In this document: positions 1 to 5,161 of the stretch, one piece after another | Position numbering within the stretch: position 1 is the stretch's first letter | Layout: each line of letters opens with the position of its first letter | Assembly: GCA_003485715.1 (NCBI GenBank) | Contig: DNIF01000113.1 | Location: 1 to 7,999 of the forward strand | Source of the DNA: Gammaproteobacteria bacterium | GTDB lineage: Bacteria > Pseudomonadota > Gammaproteobacteria > UBA7966 | Reading direction: 5' to 3' | Length of the DNA stretch: 7,999 nucleotides | Position numbers and translations under genes: made by a program | Notes under the pieces: model-generated | Databases searched by the model: none | What the model saw: only the letters and a program-made list of their open reading frames with translations | What the model was told of the DNA's origin: nothing

Positions 1-42
1 CCGATGACGTCGAGATCGTCGACTATCACTGAGGTACGGGTC

Positions 43-363
43 ATGACCAGGAAGCTCAGGCCCGTGTTGCCTGGCGAGATGCTCGCGGAGGAGTTCCTGA
101 AGCCGCTGGGCATGAGCAACTACCGCCTGGCGAAGGAGATCGGCGTTCCCGCGCAGCGCATCGGTGAGATCGTCGCCGGCAGGCGCGCCATTACCGCGGA
201 TACCGATCTGCGGCTGTGCCGCTTCTTCGGCCTGTCGGACGGCTGGTGGCTGCGTCTGCAGGCGGACTACGACACCGAAGTGGCGAAGGCGAGCCTCGCG
301 AAGACCCTCTCGAGGATCAGGCCGTGGAAGGAGGCAGCGGGGCAGGCGGTGGATGCACAGTGA
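43..363 (+). CDS. higA: HigA-family XRE antitoxin / transcriptional regulator
   Basis: This 106-aa helix-turn-helix protein is of the HigA/VapI antitoxin type. Such proteins neutralise a HigB-like mRNA-cleaving toxin and repress their own operon. It opens with the family-typical stretch RPVLPGEMLAEEFLKPLG (residues 6-23). The XRE helix-turn-helix follows at about residues 24-65 (SNYRLAKEIGVPAQRIGEIV, then RRAIT and DLRLCRFFG). The WWLRLQADYD motif (68-77) is characteristic of this group. I chose ATG 43 over the in-frame ATG at 4 because GAGGT at 31-35 sits 7 bases upstream and homologues begin near MTRKLRP. In the usual HigBA order the toxin precedes the antitoxin, so a partner would lie just left of the window and cannot be confirmed. 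It ends 3 bases from the convergent bufD stop codon. It could instead be a solitary regulator. Confidence 0.88.
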   Translation: MTRKLRPVLPGEMLAEEFLKPLGMSNYRLAKEIGVPAQRIGEIVAGRRAITADTDLRLCRFFGLSDGWWLRLQADYDTEVAKASLAKTLSRIRPWKEAAGQAVDAQ

Positions 364-366
364 TCG

Positions 367-846
367 CTACCTGATCCCCCAGATCCGGTCGAGCGCCACC
401 GCCCCGCCGCCGCGGGCGAGCAGCAAGAGCAGCAGGCCCGTCCAGCCGAGATGCGTCGCCCAGGCGTCCGGATAGACGAAGATCTGGATCACGGCCGTCA
501 TTGCGAGCAGTGCCAGTGCGGATAGTCGGGTGAAGAGTCCAAGCACGAGCAGGATCGGGAACAGGTGCTCGGCGCCGGTCGCGAGCTGCGCGGCGAGCTC
601 TGCTGGCAGCAGGGGCACGCGGTACTCGTCGCGGAAGAGTGCGTAGGTGTTGTCGCTGATGGTGAAGAGCCCCTCCACCTTCGTCCGGCCGGACATGAAG
701 AAAATGCTCGCGATCGCGAGACGCGCCACCAGCGCAAGCAGCGAGTCGCTGAGCAGGGGTGCGAGCTGTTCAGCCAGCCGGTTCCAGGCCTGACGTACGC
801 AGTTGGCGGTGGCCGCGAGACCTCCGGGGCAGATGCTTCGAGTCAT
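367..846 (-). CDS. bufD: DoxX-family membrane protein of the bufferin operon
   Basis: This is a 159-aa inner-membrane protein of the DoxX/DoxD-like family and the last gene of the leftward bufABCD operon. Hydrophobic segments lie at about residues 36-52, 84-104, 108-126 and 134-145. Family features visible include RLAIASIFFMSGRTKVEGL after the first helix, EHLFPILLVLGLFTRLSA at the second and third, and the AWATHLGW turn before the last. The start is ATG 846, which overlaps the bufC stop in ATGA. A strong AGGAGG (854-859) is spaced 7 bases from it, the best ribosome binding site in the operon, so it may also be translated well independently. DoxX proteins accompany many buf/gig/hvf clusters. 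Their exact role there is not settled; quinone-linked electron transfer or help with export and redox have been considered for the wider family. The hydrophilic 34-residue N-terminus contains two cysteines (Cys6, Cys16). Confidence 0.85.
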   Translation of the reverse strand: MTRSICPGGLAATANCVRQAWNRLAEQLAPLLSDSLLALVARLAIASIFFMSGRTKVEGLFTISDNTYALFRDEYRVPLLPAELAAQLATGAEHLFPILLVLGLFTRLSALALLAMTAVIQIFVYPDAWATHLGWTGLLLLLLARGGGAVALDRIWGIR

Positions 847-1655
847 GGCGGGTCCTCCTTTGCTGTGGGATCCGGGGTGGTGATGAGACCGAAGGCGCCG
901 ATCTCCAGCAGACGTGCGAAGAGGGTGCTCAGGTCGGCACTCGCGTCAGCAGCGAGCCCGGCGGCGCCGGCCACTGCGAGCGGGTTGCCGGCTGCGCAGC
1001 TTTCAAGAAAGGCATGACTGGCCGCGTCCAGTGCCAGCCAGCGCACCTGCAGGGCCGGTCGCACGATGAGCGCCCCTTCGGCACGCCAGTGGAGTCCGGA
1101 GAAATCAATGCAGGCGGCATCACGGCTGCGCCGCCAGATCGAGAAGCTGGGGTGCTGCGCGAACCAGGCCCAGCGCGCGGACGCATGGGGCCGCAGGATG
1201 GTCCTGGCGAGTAGCTCGGGCTTCAGGCCTGCGATGTCGGCGGCCATGACTGTGGGTTCATCGCGCGCGACATGCGCCTCGGTCCAGAGGCGATCGAGCC
1301 GGGCGATGTCGGCCAGGTAGGGCGCCGAGGCAGCGGGTTCGAACCCCGCCAGAAAGGCCTCGAAGCCGTCGCCGTAGTGTGCAAGTGTCGGTTCGATCGG
1401 AGGTGCAGCACGTGCATGGATCGCGGCCGCAGCGCGAAACCATTCCTCGCCCACGAGCTCTGCCACGGTGGGGTAGTTGCACTGGAGGGCGTCGATGCAG
1501 CCCTTCAACACCGTGTTGCGGTAGATCGCAAAGCCGGGTTGGCGAGTCAGCGCTGCGAGCGCAGTGGGCTCGGCCGCGTGTGGGGCCGGTGCCAATAGCG
1601 CCAGGGCGAAGGCATCCTGGAAGGCCCCCAGTGAGGAGTCGTGTGGAGTGTTCAT
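843..1655 (-). CDS. bufC: DUF2063 (HvfC/BufC) partner protein of the MNIO enzyme
   Basis: This 270-aa cytoplasmic protein of the DUF2063/HvfC family was once labelled a putative DNA-binding domain. In bufferin, Gig and Hvf clusters it acts as the partner (leader-recognition subunit) of the DUF692 oxidative enzyme, like MbnC with MbnB. The N-terminal domain (about residues 9-130) shows the family signature: FQDAFALALL, then GFAIYRNTVL (41-50), a cysteine-containing helix, YPTVAELVGEEWF (61-73), APPIEPTLAHYGDGFEAFL (84-102) and PYLADIARLDRLWTEAHVA (112-130). A second, less conserved domain (about 150-260) includes HPSFSIWRRSRDA (168-180). Length is normal for the family. ATG 1655 overlaps the bufB stop (ATGA, 1652-1655), and the gene's own stop overlaps the bufD start. 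No convincing Shine-Dalgarno precedes it, so translation probably depends on ribosomes finishing bufB. Confidence 0.9.
   Translation of the reverse strand: MNTPHDSSLGAFQDAFALALLAPAPHAAEPTALAALTRQPGFAIYRNTVLKGCIDALQCNYPTVAELVGEEWFRAAAAIHARAAPPIEPTLAHYGDGFEAFLAGFEPAASAPYLADIARLDRLWTEAHVARDEPTVMAADIAGLKPELLARTILRPHASARWAWFAQHPSFSIWRRSRDAACIDFSGLHWRAEGALIVRPALQVRWLALDAASHAFLESCAAGNPLAVAGAAGLAADASADLSTLFARLLEIGAFGLITTPDPTAKEDPP
854..859 (-). promoter_or_regulatory. Strong ribosome binding site for bufD
   Basis: On the minus strand AGGAGG lies inside the 3' end of bufC, 7 bases before the bufD ATG at 846. It fixes the bufD start and suggests high translation independent of the ATGA coupling. Confidence 0.7.
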
Positions 1656-2512
1656 GCGAGGGCAGTCTGCGCCTGCGTTGCACGTCGTGCTGCCGCGTTC
1701 AGCAAAGCGTCGGCCTGCGCGCGCTCGGCCATGAGTGTGTCGAAGTCGGGGATTCGGTCGTCGCGTTCGATCAGCGTCGGACGTGGCCCGATGCGGGCGA
1801 TGAGTCCTTCGTAGAGTGCCCAGACCGCGCCGGCCACTGGTGCGTCATGGGAATCGATCAACAGTTGCGTGTCGGGCGCGAGGTCCACGGAGTGCCCGGC
1901 CAGATGGATCTCATCGATCAGCACAGCCGGAAAGGCGTCGAGGTACTCCTCTGCGGAAGTCCCGAGATTGTGGGCGCTGACGAAGACGTTGTTGATGTCT
2001 AGCAGCAGGCCACAGCCGGTGCGATGCGCAAGCTCACAGAGGAAGTCCACCTCAGCCCATTCATGACCTTCGATGTGCAGATAGTGTGTGGGGTTCTCGA
2101 GCGCGATTCTCTGGTGCAGGCGCTCCTGCACGCGGCTAATGTTGGCGGCGATCCGCGAGAGCGCCTGGGTCGTGCGTGGGAAGGGCAGCAGATCGGGCCG
2201 ATAGCTGCCACCCCACTGCGACCAGGCGAGATGCTCGGAGATCATGCAGGGTTCAATCCGCTCAGCCAGCGCCGCCAGGCGATCAAGATGTGCCGGATCC
2301 GGATCCACGTCCGCCGCCAGTGACAGTGCGACGCCGTGCAAGGCGACGGCATGGCGTGACCGGATCGCGTCCAGCCACGCCAGCCGCGGTCCGCCCGCAA
2401 CGAAGTAGTTCTCGGGATGGACCTCGAACCACAGGCCGTCCGCGCACGCAGCCTCTGCCGCCTCGTAGTGCTGCGGCTTGAGTCCAAGTCCAGCAGACGG
2501 CCGGTGCTCCAT
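1652..2512 (-). CDS. bufB: DUF692 multinuclear non-heme iron oxidative enzyme (MNIO) of bufferin biosynthesis
   Basis: This 286-aa DUF692 TIM-barrel enzyme is of the MbnB/HvfB/BufB type, which oxidatively modifies cysteines of a precursor peptide using an iron centre. Candidate metal ligands are all visible: LHG His60 region (residues 58-60), ISEH (91-94), LEN (138-140), LDINN (171-175), SAHN (179-182), EIHLAGH (201-207), SHD (221-223) and the C-terminal IERDD (248-252). N-terminal AGLGLKPQHY and WFEVHPENYF are typical family openings. The open frame extends upstream to 2704, but that part overlaps bufA in another frame and does not resemble the family. I chose ATG 2512, 14 bases after the bufA stop. 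No good Shine-Dalgarno is present, so coupling to bufA is likely. Established for the family: cysteine-to-thiooxazole chemistry on copper-binding peptides. Inferred here: its substrate is the adjacent BufA. Confidence 0.93.
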   Translation of the reverse strand: MEHRPSAGLGLKPQHYEAAEAACADGLWFEVHPENYFVAGGPRLAWLDAIRSRHAVALHGVALSLAADVDPDPAHLDRLAALAERIEPCMISEHLAWSQWGGSYRPDLLPFPRTTQALSRIAANISRVQERLHQRIALENPTHYLHIEGHEWAEVDFLCELAHRTGCGLLLDINNVFVSAHNLGTSAEEYLDAFPAVLIDEIHLAGHSVDLAPDTQLLIDSHDAPVAGAVWALYEGLIARIGPRPTLIERDDRIPDFDTLMAERAQADALLNAAARRATQAQTALA

Positions 2513-2526
2513 GCGGGCGACCCGGA

Positions 2527-2814
2527 TCAGCCCTTCGCCGGCATCAGCGACCCCATGCCGGACGGGGTCTTGATGCTGACGCAAGTGCCCTTGGGCACGT
2601 ATTTCCAGGCGTTGGCCTGATAGTCCACCTTCGAGGTGCCGGCACAACTGGTGCCCGCACCGGCCGCGCAGTCGTTCTTGCCGGCAAGGGAGACGCCGTA
2701 GCACTTCTCCCGCTCTGCCGTCGGGGCCGGGTCGTTCGCTTCTGCCGCCAATGCAACGCCTGCCGCAAGGGCAGCAAGGGTGAAGGCGGTCATGGTGGCG
2801 GTGCTTCTGTTCAT
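2527..2814 (-). CDS. bufA1: Bufferin-type RiPP precursor (DUF2282), copper-binding peptide
   Basis: This 95-aa exported precursor belongs to the DUF2282/BufA1 family. It has a Sec-type signal peptide: basic start MNRSTATM, a hydrophobic run about residues 9-20, and likely cleavage after ALA (21-23). The mature peptide holds four cysteines at 38, 49, 57 and 78, in CYGVSLAGKNDCAAG, TSCAGTSKVDY and VPKGTC. These are the segments most conserved in the family. In characterised bufferins some cysteines are converted to thiooxazoles by BufB/BufC before Sec export, giving a periplasmic copper ligand; which of these four are modified here is inference. It is the first gene of the operon. ATG 2814 is preceded by TGAGGAG (2823-2829) at 8 bases. 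A SigF-type promoter lies about 85 bases upstream, and the leader between them can form two small hairpins (2836-2849 and 2860-2875). Confidence 0.92.
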   Translation of the reverse strand: MNRSTATMTAFTLAALAAGVALAAEANDPAPTAEREKCYGVSLAGKNDCAAGAGTSCAGTSKVDYQANAWKYVPKGTCVSIKTPSGMGSLMPAKG

Positions 2815-2822
2815 GCTGGATG

Positions 2823-2829
2823 CTCCTCA
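2823..2829 (-). promoter_or_regulatory. Ribosome binding site of bufA1
   Basis: TGAGGAG on the minus strand is spaced 8 bases from ATG 2814. It decides this start over the in-frame ATG at codon 8. Confidence 0.75.
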
Positions 2830-2899
2830 GGAAGTGGGATGGCGATCCCCGCGCAGCCGCAGCGGCAATGCGCTGGGTACTGCGGACGATCAGCCTGCT

Positions 2900-2928
2900 A
2901 GTTCGGCCCGATCGCGCTTTCGGTTACA
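2900..2928 (-). promoter_or_regulatory. SigF-type (ECF) promoter for the bufABCD operon
   Basis: Read on the minus strand, the site is TGTAACCGAA (2928-2919) with CGAACT (2905-2900). There are exactly 16 bases between GTAACC and CGAACT. This matches the GTAACC-N16-CGAA pattern remembered for Caulobacter SigF promoters. The same two words recur, facing the other way, in front of the sigma gene. Transcription would begin near 2893 and leave a leader of about 80 bases before bufA1. Confidence 0.82.
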
Positions 2929-3044
2929 GCAAGCTCGGTGATGACGGAGGCAATGCATCCGGTTCCGTCCTGCCGCGCGCTGGTCGCCGGTGACGGCAGT
3001 CGCTAGAGTCTCCGCAGCCTGCCGACAGGGCGGCATGCAGCCGG

Positions 3045-3072
3045 TGTAACCGAACGACCGCAGGAGCGAACT
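3045..3072 (+). promoter_or_regulatory. SigF-type (ECF) autoregulatory promoter for sigF-nrsF
   Basis: On the plus strand TGTAACCGAA (3045-3054) is followed by CGAACT (3067-3072), with 15 bases between GTAACC and CGAACT. Both words are identical to the buf promoter on the other strand; the spacer is one base shorter. This implies positive autoregulation of the sigma factor. A transcript starting near 3079 would begin downstream of the TTG at 3075, which bears on the sigF start codon. Confidence 0.75.
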
Positions 3073-3074
3073 GT

Positions 3075-3635
3075 TTGGAGGCAGCGAAGCCTGACGGTGT
3101 GGAGACCAGGCTGAGATCGCTCTTCATGGCAGCGGAGCGCGGCGAGGCTGGCGCCTATCGACAGTTCCTGACTGAACTCGGTGATCGCTTGCGCGCCTAC
3201 TTCCGCCGCCGCCTGGTGCGTTTTCCGGATGCCGTGGAAGATCTGGTACAGGAGACCCTGCTGGCCGTGCACAACCAGCGTCACAGCTACGATCCGACAG
3301 CACCGATCACGCCCTGGGCGCACGCGATCGCACGCTACAAGCTGGTGGACCATCTGCGTCGCCACGGCCGCGGCGATGCGCTCAACGATCCGCTCGACGA
3401 GGCTTGCGAGGTCTTCGCCGCCGCCGACACCGAAGCCGCGGACGCCCGCCGCGACGTCGGCAAGCTGCTCGCGGCGCTACCCGATCGGCAACGCCTGCCG
3501 ATCATTCATGTGAAGGTCGAGGGGCGGTCGGTCGCGGATACCGCGCAGATCACGGGGATGTCGGAGTCGGCCGTCAAGGTGGCGATACATCGCGGCCTCA
3601 AGGCCCTGGCGGCGCGGCTGCGCGGGGAGCGATGA
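3075..3635 (+). CDS. sigF: ECF RNA polymerase sigma factor, SigF-like, controlling the bufferin operon
   Basis: This protein, up to 186 aa, is a group-4 (ECF) sigma factor of the SigF type paired with DUF1109 anti-sigma factors. Region 2 spans about residues 26-95: AYRQFLTELGDRLRAYFRRRL, DAVEDLVQETLLAVH (the core-binding helix) and ITPWAHAIARYKLVDHLRR. Region 4 spans about 125-183: LPDRQRLPIIHVKVEGRSVADTA and the recognition helix MSESAVKVAIHRGLKALAARL. The start is uncertain. TTG 3075 is the only in-frame start with a good ribosome site (CAGGAG 3061-3066, 8-base gap). However, the autoregulatory promoter ends at 3072, so messages from it would need GTG 3099 (178 aa) or ATG 3126. Family similarity begins near ETRLRSLF, just after the GTG. 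The stop overlaps the nrsF start (ATGA). It probably activates both bufABCD and itself under copper or related metal stress. Confidence 0.9.
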   Translation: MEAAKPDGVETRLRSLFMAAERGEAGAYRQFLTELGDRLRAYFRRRLVRFPDAVEDLVQETLLAVHNQRHSYDPTAPITPWAHAIARYKLVDHLRRHGRGDALNDPLDEACEVFAAADTEAADARRDVGKLLAALPDRQRLPIIHVKVEGRSVADTAQITGMSESAVKVAIHRGLKALAARLRGER

Positions 3636-4273
3636 GGACCGACGCACTCATCGCGCTGCTCGCGACCGGGGAGCATGCCTTCCCGCAGAACGAGAGCAGG
3701 CGCCGCCTCGCGCTGGCGCTGGGTGTCGGCTTGTTTGCGGCCCTGGCGGCCACGGTCTCGCTCCTGGGCATCAGTGCCTCGCTCGCACGCGACGCGCAGT
3801 TGCCGCTGTTCTGGGCGAAGGTGAGTCTGCCCTTGCTGCTTGTGGTGGCTGGGTTCCTGGCCACGTTGCGACTGTCCCGCCCGGGGGCGCGGCTCGCGCC
3901 AGTGCCCCTCGCGCTGGCCACGCCCTTCGTCTTCATCTGGGGCCTGGCGGGTCAGCAGATCCTCGTTGCCGAGGCCGGACAGCGGCTATCGCTGGTGCTC
4001 GGCAACACCTGGCTCGTCTGCCCGTGGCTCATCGCCCTGCTGTCGCTGCCGGCCCTGTGCGCCCTGCTGTGGGCGATGAAGGGCCTGGCGCCCACCCGGT
4101 TGCGACTCGCGGGGGCAGCGGCGGGTCTCCTGGCCGGGGCGATCGGCGCGCTTGCCTACACGCTCCACTGCCCGGAACTCGCGGCCCCTTTCATTGGCAT
4201 CTGGTACGTCCTCGGCATGCTCATTCCCGCTGCGGTCGGCGCGCTGCTTGGTCCCCGCCTGCTCGCCTGGTGA
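3632..4273 (+). CDS. nrsF: NrsF-type anti-sigma factor (DUF1109), membrane metal-stress sensor
   Basis: This 213-aa integral membrane protein of the DUF1109/NrsF family holds SigF at the membrane until metal stress releases it. There are six hydrophobic segments at about residues 27-50, 60-80, 90-110, 125-147, 157-176 and 187-210, after a short basic cytoplasmic N-terminus (MRTDALIALLATGEHAFPQNESRRR region). Three cysteines are visible: Cys130 in TWLVCPWLIALLSLP, Cys143, and Cys180 in YTLHCPELAAPFIGIWY. Cys130 and Cys180, 50 residues apart, sit at the places of the two conserved cysteines reported as important for sensing in Caulobacter NrsF. The open frame extends upstream to 3404, but that stretch is a shadow of sigF. 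ATG 3632 overlaps the sigma stop, giving a one-to-one coupled pair. Confidence 0.9.
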   Translation: MRTDALIALLATGEHAFPQNESRRRLALALGVGLFAALAATVSLLGISASLARDAQLPLFWAKVSLPLLLVVAGFLATLRLSRPGARLAPVPLALATPFVFIWGLAGQQILVAEAGQRLSLVLGNTWLVCPWLIALLSLPALCALLWAMKGLAPTRLRLAGAAAGLLAGAIGALAYTLHCPELAAPFIGIWYVLGMLIPAAVGALLGPRLLAW

Positions 4274-4315
4274 CGCGTCCAGGTCGGTTGCTGGTCGGCG
4301 TCGGGGCCTCCGACC

Positions 4316-4343
4316 TTGCATTCCGGCCATTCGCTTGCATACT
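4316..4343 (+). promoter_or_regulatory. Possible sigma-70 promoter of the ArsR/SmtB regulator
   Basis: TTGCAT (4316-4321) and CATACT (4338-4343) are 16 bases apart, matching 3 of 6 and 4 of 6 consensus positions. Transcription would start near 4350, only about 3 bases before the ATG at 4353. No Shine-Dalgarno exists there, so the message may be nearly leaderless. The -10 lies inside the palindromic operator. Confidence 0.45.
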
Positions 4344-4359
4344 TGCGCAACCATGCAAG
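4334..4359 (+). promoter_or_regulatory. Palindromic operator overlapping the start of the SmtB-like gene
   Basis: This is a 26-bp imperfect palindrome centred between 4346 and 4347. Its outer arms are CTTGCAT (4334-4340) and ATGCAAG (4353-4359), its core is TTGCGCAA (4343-4350), and 11 of 13 half-site positions pair. An extra CTTGCAT half-site lies at 4315-4321. Length and symmetry suit binding by an ArsR/SmtB dimer. It covers the putative -10 and the ATG, so autorepression is inferred. Confidence 0.68.
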
Positions 4360-4769
4360 ACAAACGCTCCAGCGACGAGCACACGCTGCCTTCCCCCACC
4401 TGCGGTGGTGAGGGGCATCCGGTCCATGTGCACCCGCGCTGGCCGGAGCACACACTGGCCGCATCCGCGCGGATCGGCGCCGCCCTGGGCGACGTGGGGC
4501 GGCTCAGGCTGCTGGAGTTGCTCGCGGGCGGCCCGCATTGCGTGAGCGAACTGGCGGCCGAGTCCGCCGAGACCCTGCCCACGACTTCACAGCGACTGCG
4601 GGTGCTGCTGGAGGCCGGGCTGGTCACGCGCGCACGCGAGGGCCGCCATGTTCGCTATCGCTTCGCCGATGCGCACGTGGCCCACATCGTGGAGCAGTTG
4701 TTCCTGCATGGCAGTGAAGCCCTGCCGGCCGAGGCCGGTCCTACCCCGAGCGAGGAGACACCCAGATGA
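4353..4769 (+). CDS. ArsR/SmtB-family metal-sensing repressor
   Basis: This 138-aa winged-helix repressor is of the ArsR/SmtB family. The winged helix covers about residues 36-105: GAALGDVGRLRLLELLAGG, CVSELAAE, the recognition helix TLPTTSQRLRVLLEAGLV and the wing REGRHVRYRF. The alpha5 zinc-site pattern is intact: Asp106, His108, His119 and Glu122, with the same spacing as SmtB (D-x-H-x10-H-x2-E). An alpha3N-type site is also plausible from Cys63 and Glu66 in CVSEL, with Cys17, His22, His25 and His27 in an N-terminal arm. It therefore probably senses zinc or a similar divalent ion. The frame is open upstream to 4152 inside nrsF, but ATG 4353 is the family-like start; no ribosome site precedes it. 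It is coupled to the histidine-rich gene by an ATGA overlap and probably represses both. A remote possibility is a different thiophilic metal through the cysteines. Confidence 0.88.
   Translation: MQDKRSSDEHTLPSPTCGGEGHPVHVHPRWPEHTLAASARIGAALGDVGRLRLLELLAGGPHCVSELAAESAETLPTTSQRLRVLLEAGLVTRAREGRHVRYRFADAHVAHIVEQLFLHGSEALPAEAGPTPSEETPR
4752..4757 (+). promoter_or_regulatory. Ribosome binding site of the histidine-rich gene
   Basis: GAGGAG lies within the 3' end of the repressor gene, 8 bases before ATG 4766. It supports that start and strong expression of the downstream protein. Confidence 0.65.
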
Positions 4770-5113
4770 GTGCCTGCGATATCCACACCGATCACGCCCA
4801 TGTCCACGGGCCTGGCTGCGGCCACACGGCCGTGCTGCACCTCGGCCACACCGATTATCTGCATGATGGCCATCTGCATCACCCGCACGCGGATCACGTG
4901 GACGAGCACGTCATCGCAGTCGATCCGCAGAATCCGGCCACCTGCACCACCGGTCATGCCTGTGGTGCCCACGCTGCGCAGCATCGGCACGGACCCGACT
5001 GCGGTCACGAGGCCGTTCCGCACGGCGACCACACCGATTACCTCGTGGACGGCCACCTGCACCATCCACACGGCGACCACTGCGATCATCACGGTCCGCT
5101 GGCGACGGCCTGA
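4766..5113 (+). CDS. Histidine-rich two-repeat metal-binding protein
   Basis: This 115-aa soluble protein has 28 histidines (about 24%), 6 cysteines (4, 18, 60, 66, 79, 106) and many aspartates. No signal peptide or membrane segment is visible, so it is probably cytoplasmic. It consists of two 37-residue repeats (residues 12-48 and 73-109, 27 of 37 identical). Each has the order HGP-x-CGH, then HTDYL, then DGHLHHPH, then DH. A linker containing CTTGHACGAH joins them. It starts in the ATGA overlap with the SmtB-like repressor and has a good ribosome site, so the two are one transcription unit. Similar histidine-rich proteins occur beside metal-sensing repressors and cation transporters, sometimes misannotated as zinc permeases, but this protein cannot be a transporter. 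Inferred role: buffering or delivery of zinc (or nickel, cobalt). No enzyme motif is seen. The reverse-strand 312-aa open frame over it is a shadow. Confidence 0.85.
   Translation: MSACDIHTDHAHVHGPGCGHTAVLHLGHTDYLHDGHLHHPHADHVDEHVIAVDPQNPATCTTGHACGAHAAQHRHGPDCGHEAVPHGDHTDYLVDGHLHHPHGDHCDHHGPLATA
4799..5092 (+). repeat. Internal duplication in the histidine-rich gene
   Basis: Codons 12-48 (4799-4909) and 73-109 (4982-5092) encode the same 37-residue module, offset by 61 residues with no gaps. Twenty-seven positions are identical. The HGP-x-CGH and YL-x-DGHLHHPH cores are invariant. Confidence 0.85.
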
Positions 5114-5161
5114 CGCCGCACCGGGGCCAGAAGGGGCGTTCGGCATGCGTCGGCGCGGGCC

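Noticed and set aside
565..1214. Plus-strand open frames opposite bufC and bufD
   Set aside because: They have no start signals or family features and are fully antisense to conserved genes.
2513..2704. N-terminal extension of bufB
   Set aside because: It overlaps bufA1 in another frame and does not look like DUF692. ATG 2512 gives the normal family N-terminus.
3404..3631. N-terminal extension of nrsF
   Set aside because: It is a shadow of sigF region 4. The ATGA overlap at 3632 gives a normal-length DUF1109 protein.
4294..4315. Possible terminator after nrsF (GTCGG/CCGAC hairpin)
   Set aside because: The stem is only about 5 bp with no T-run, too weak to call.
4152..4352. N-terminal extension of the SmtB-like repressor
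   Set aside because: It lies within the nrsF coding end and the promoter/operator region. Repressor similarity begins after ATG 4353.
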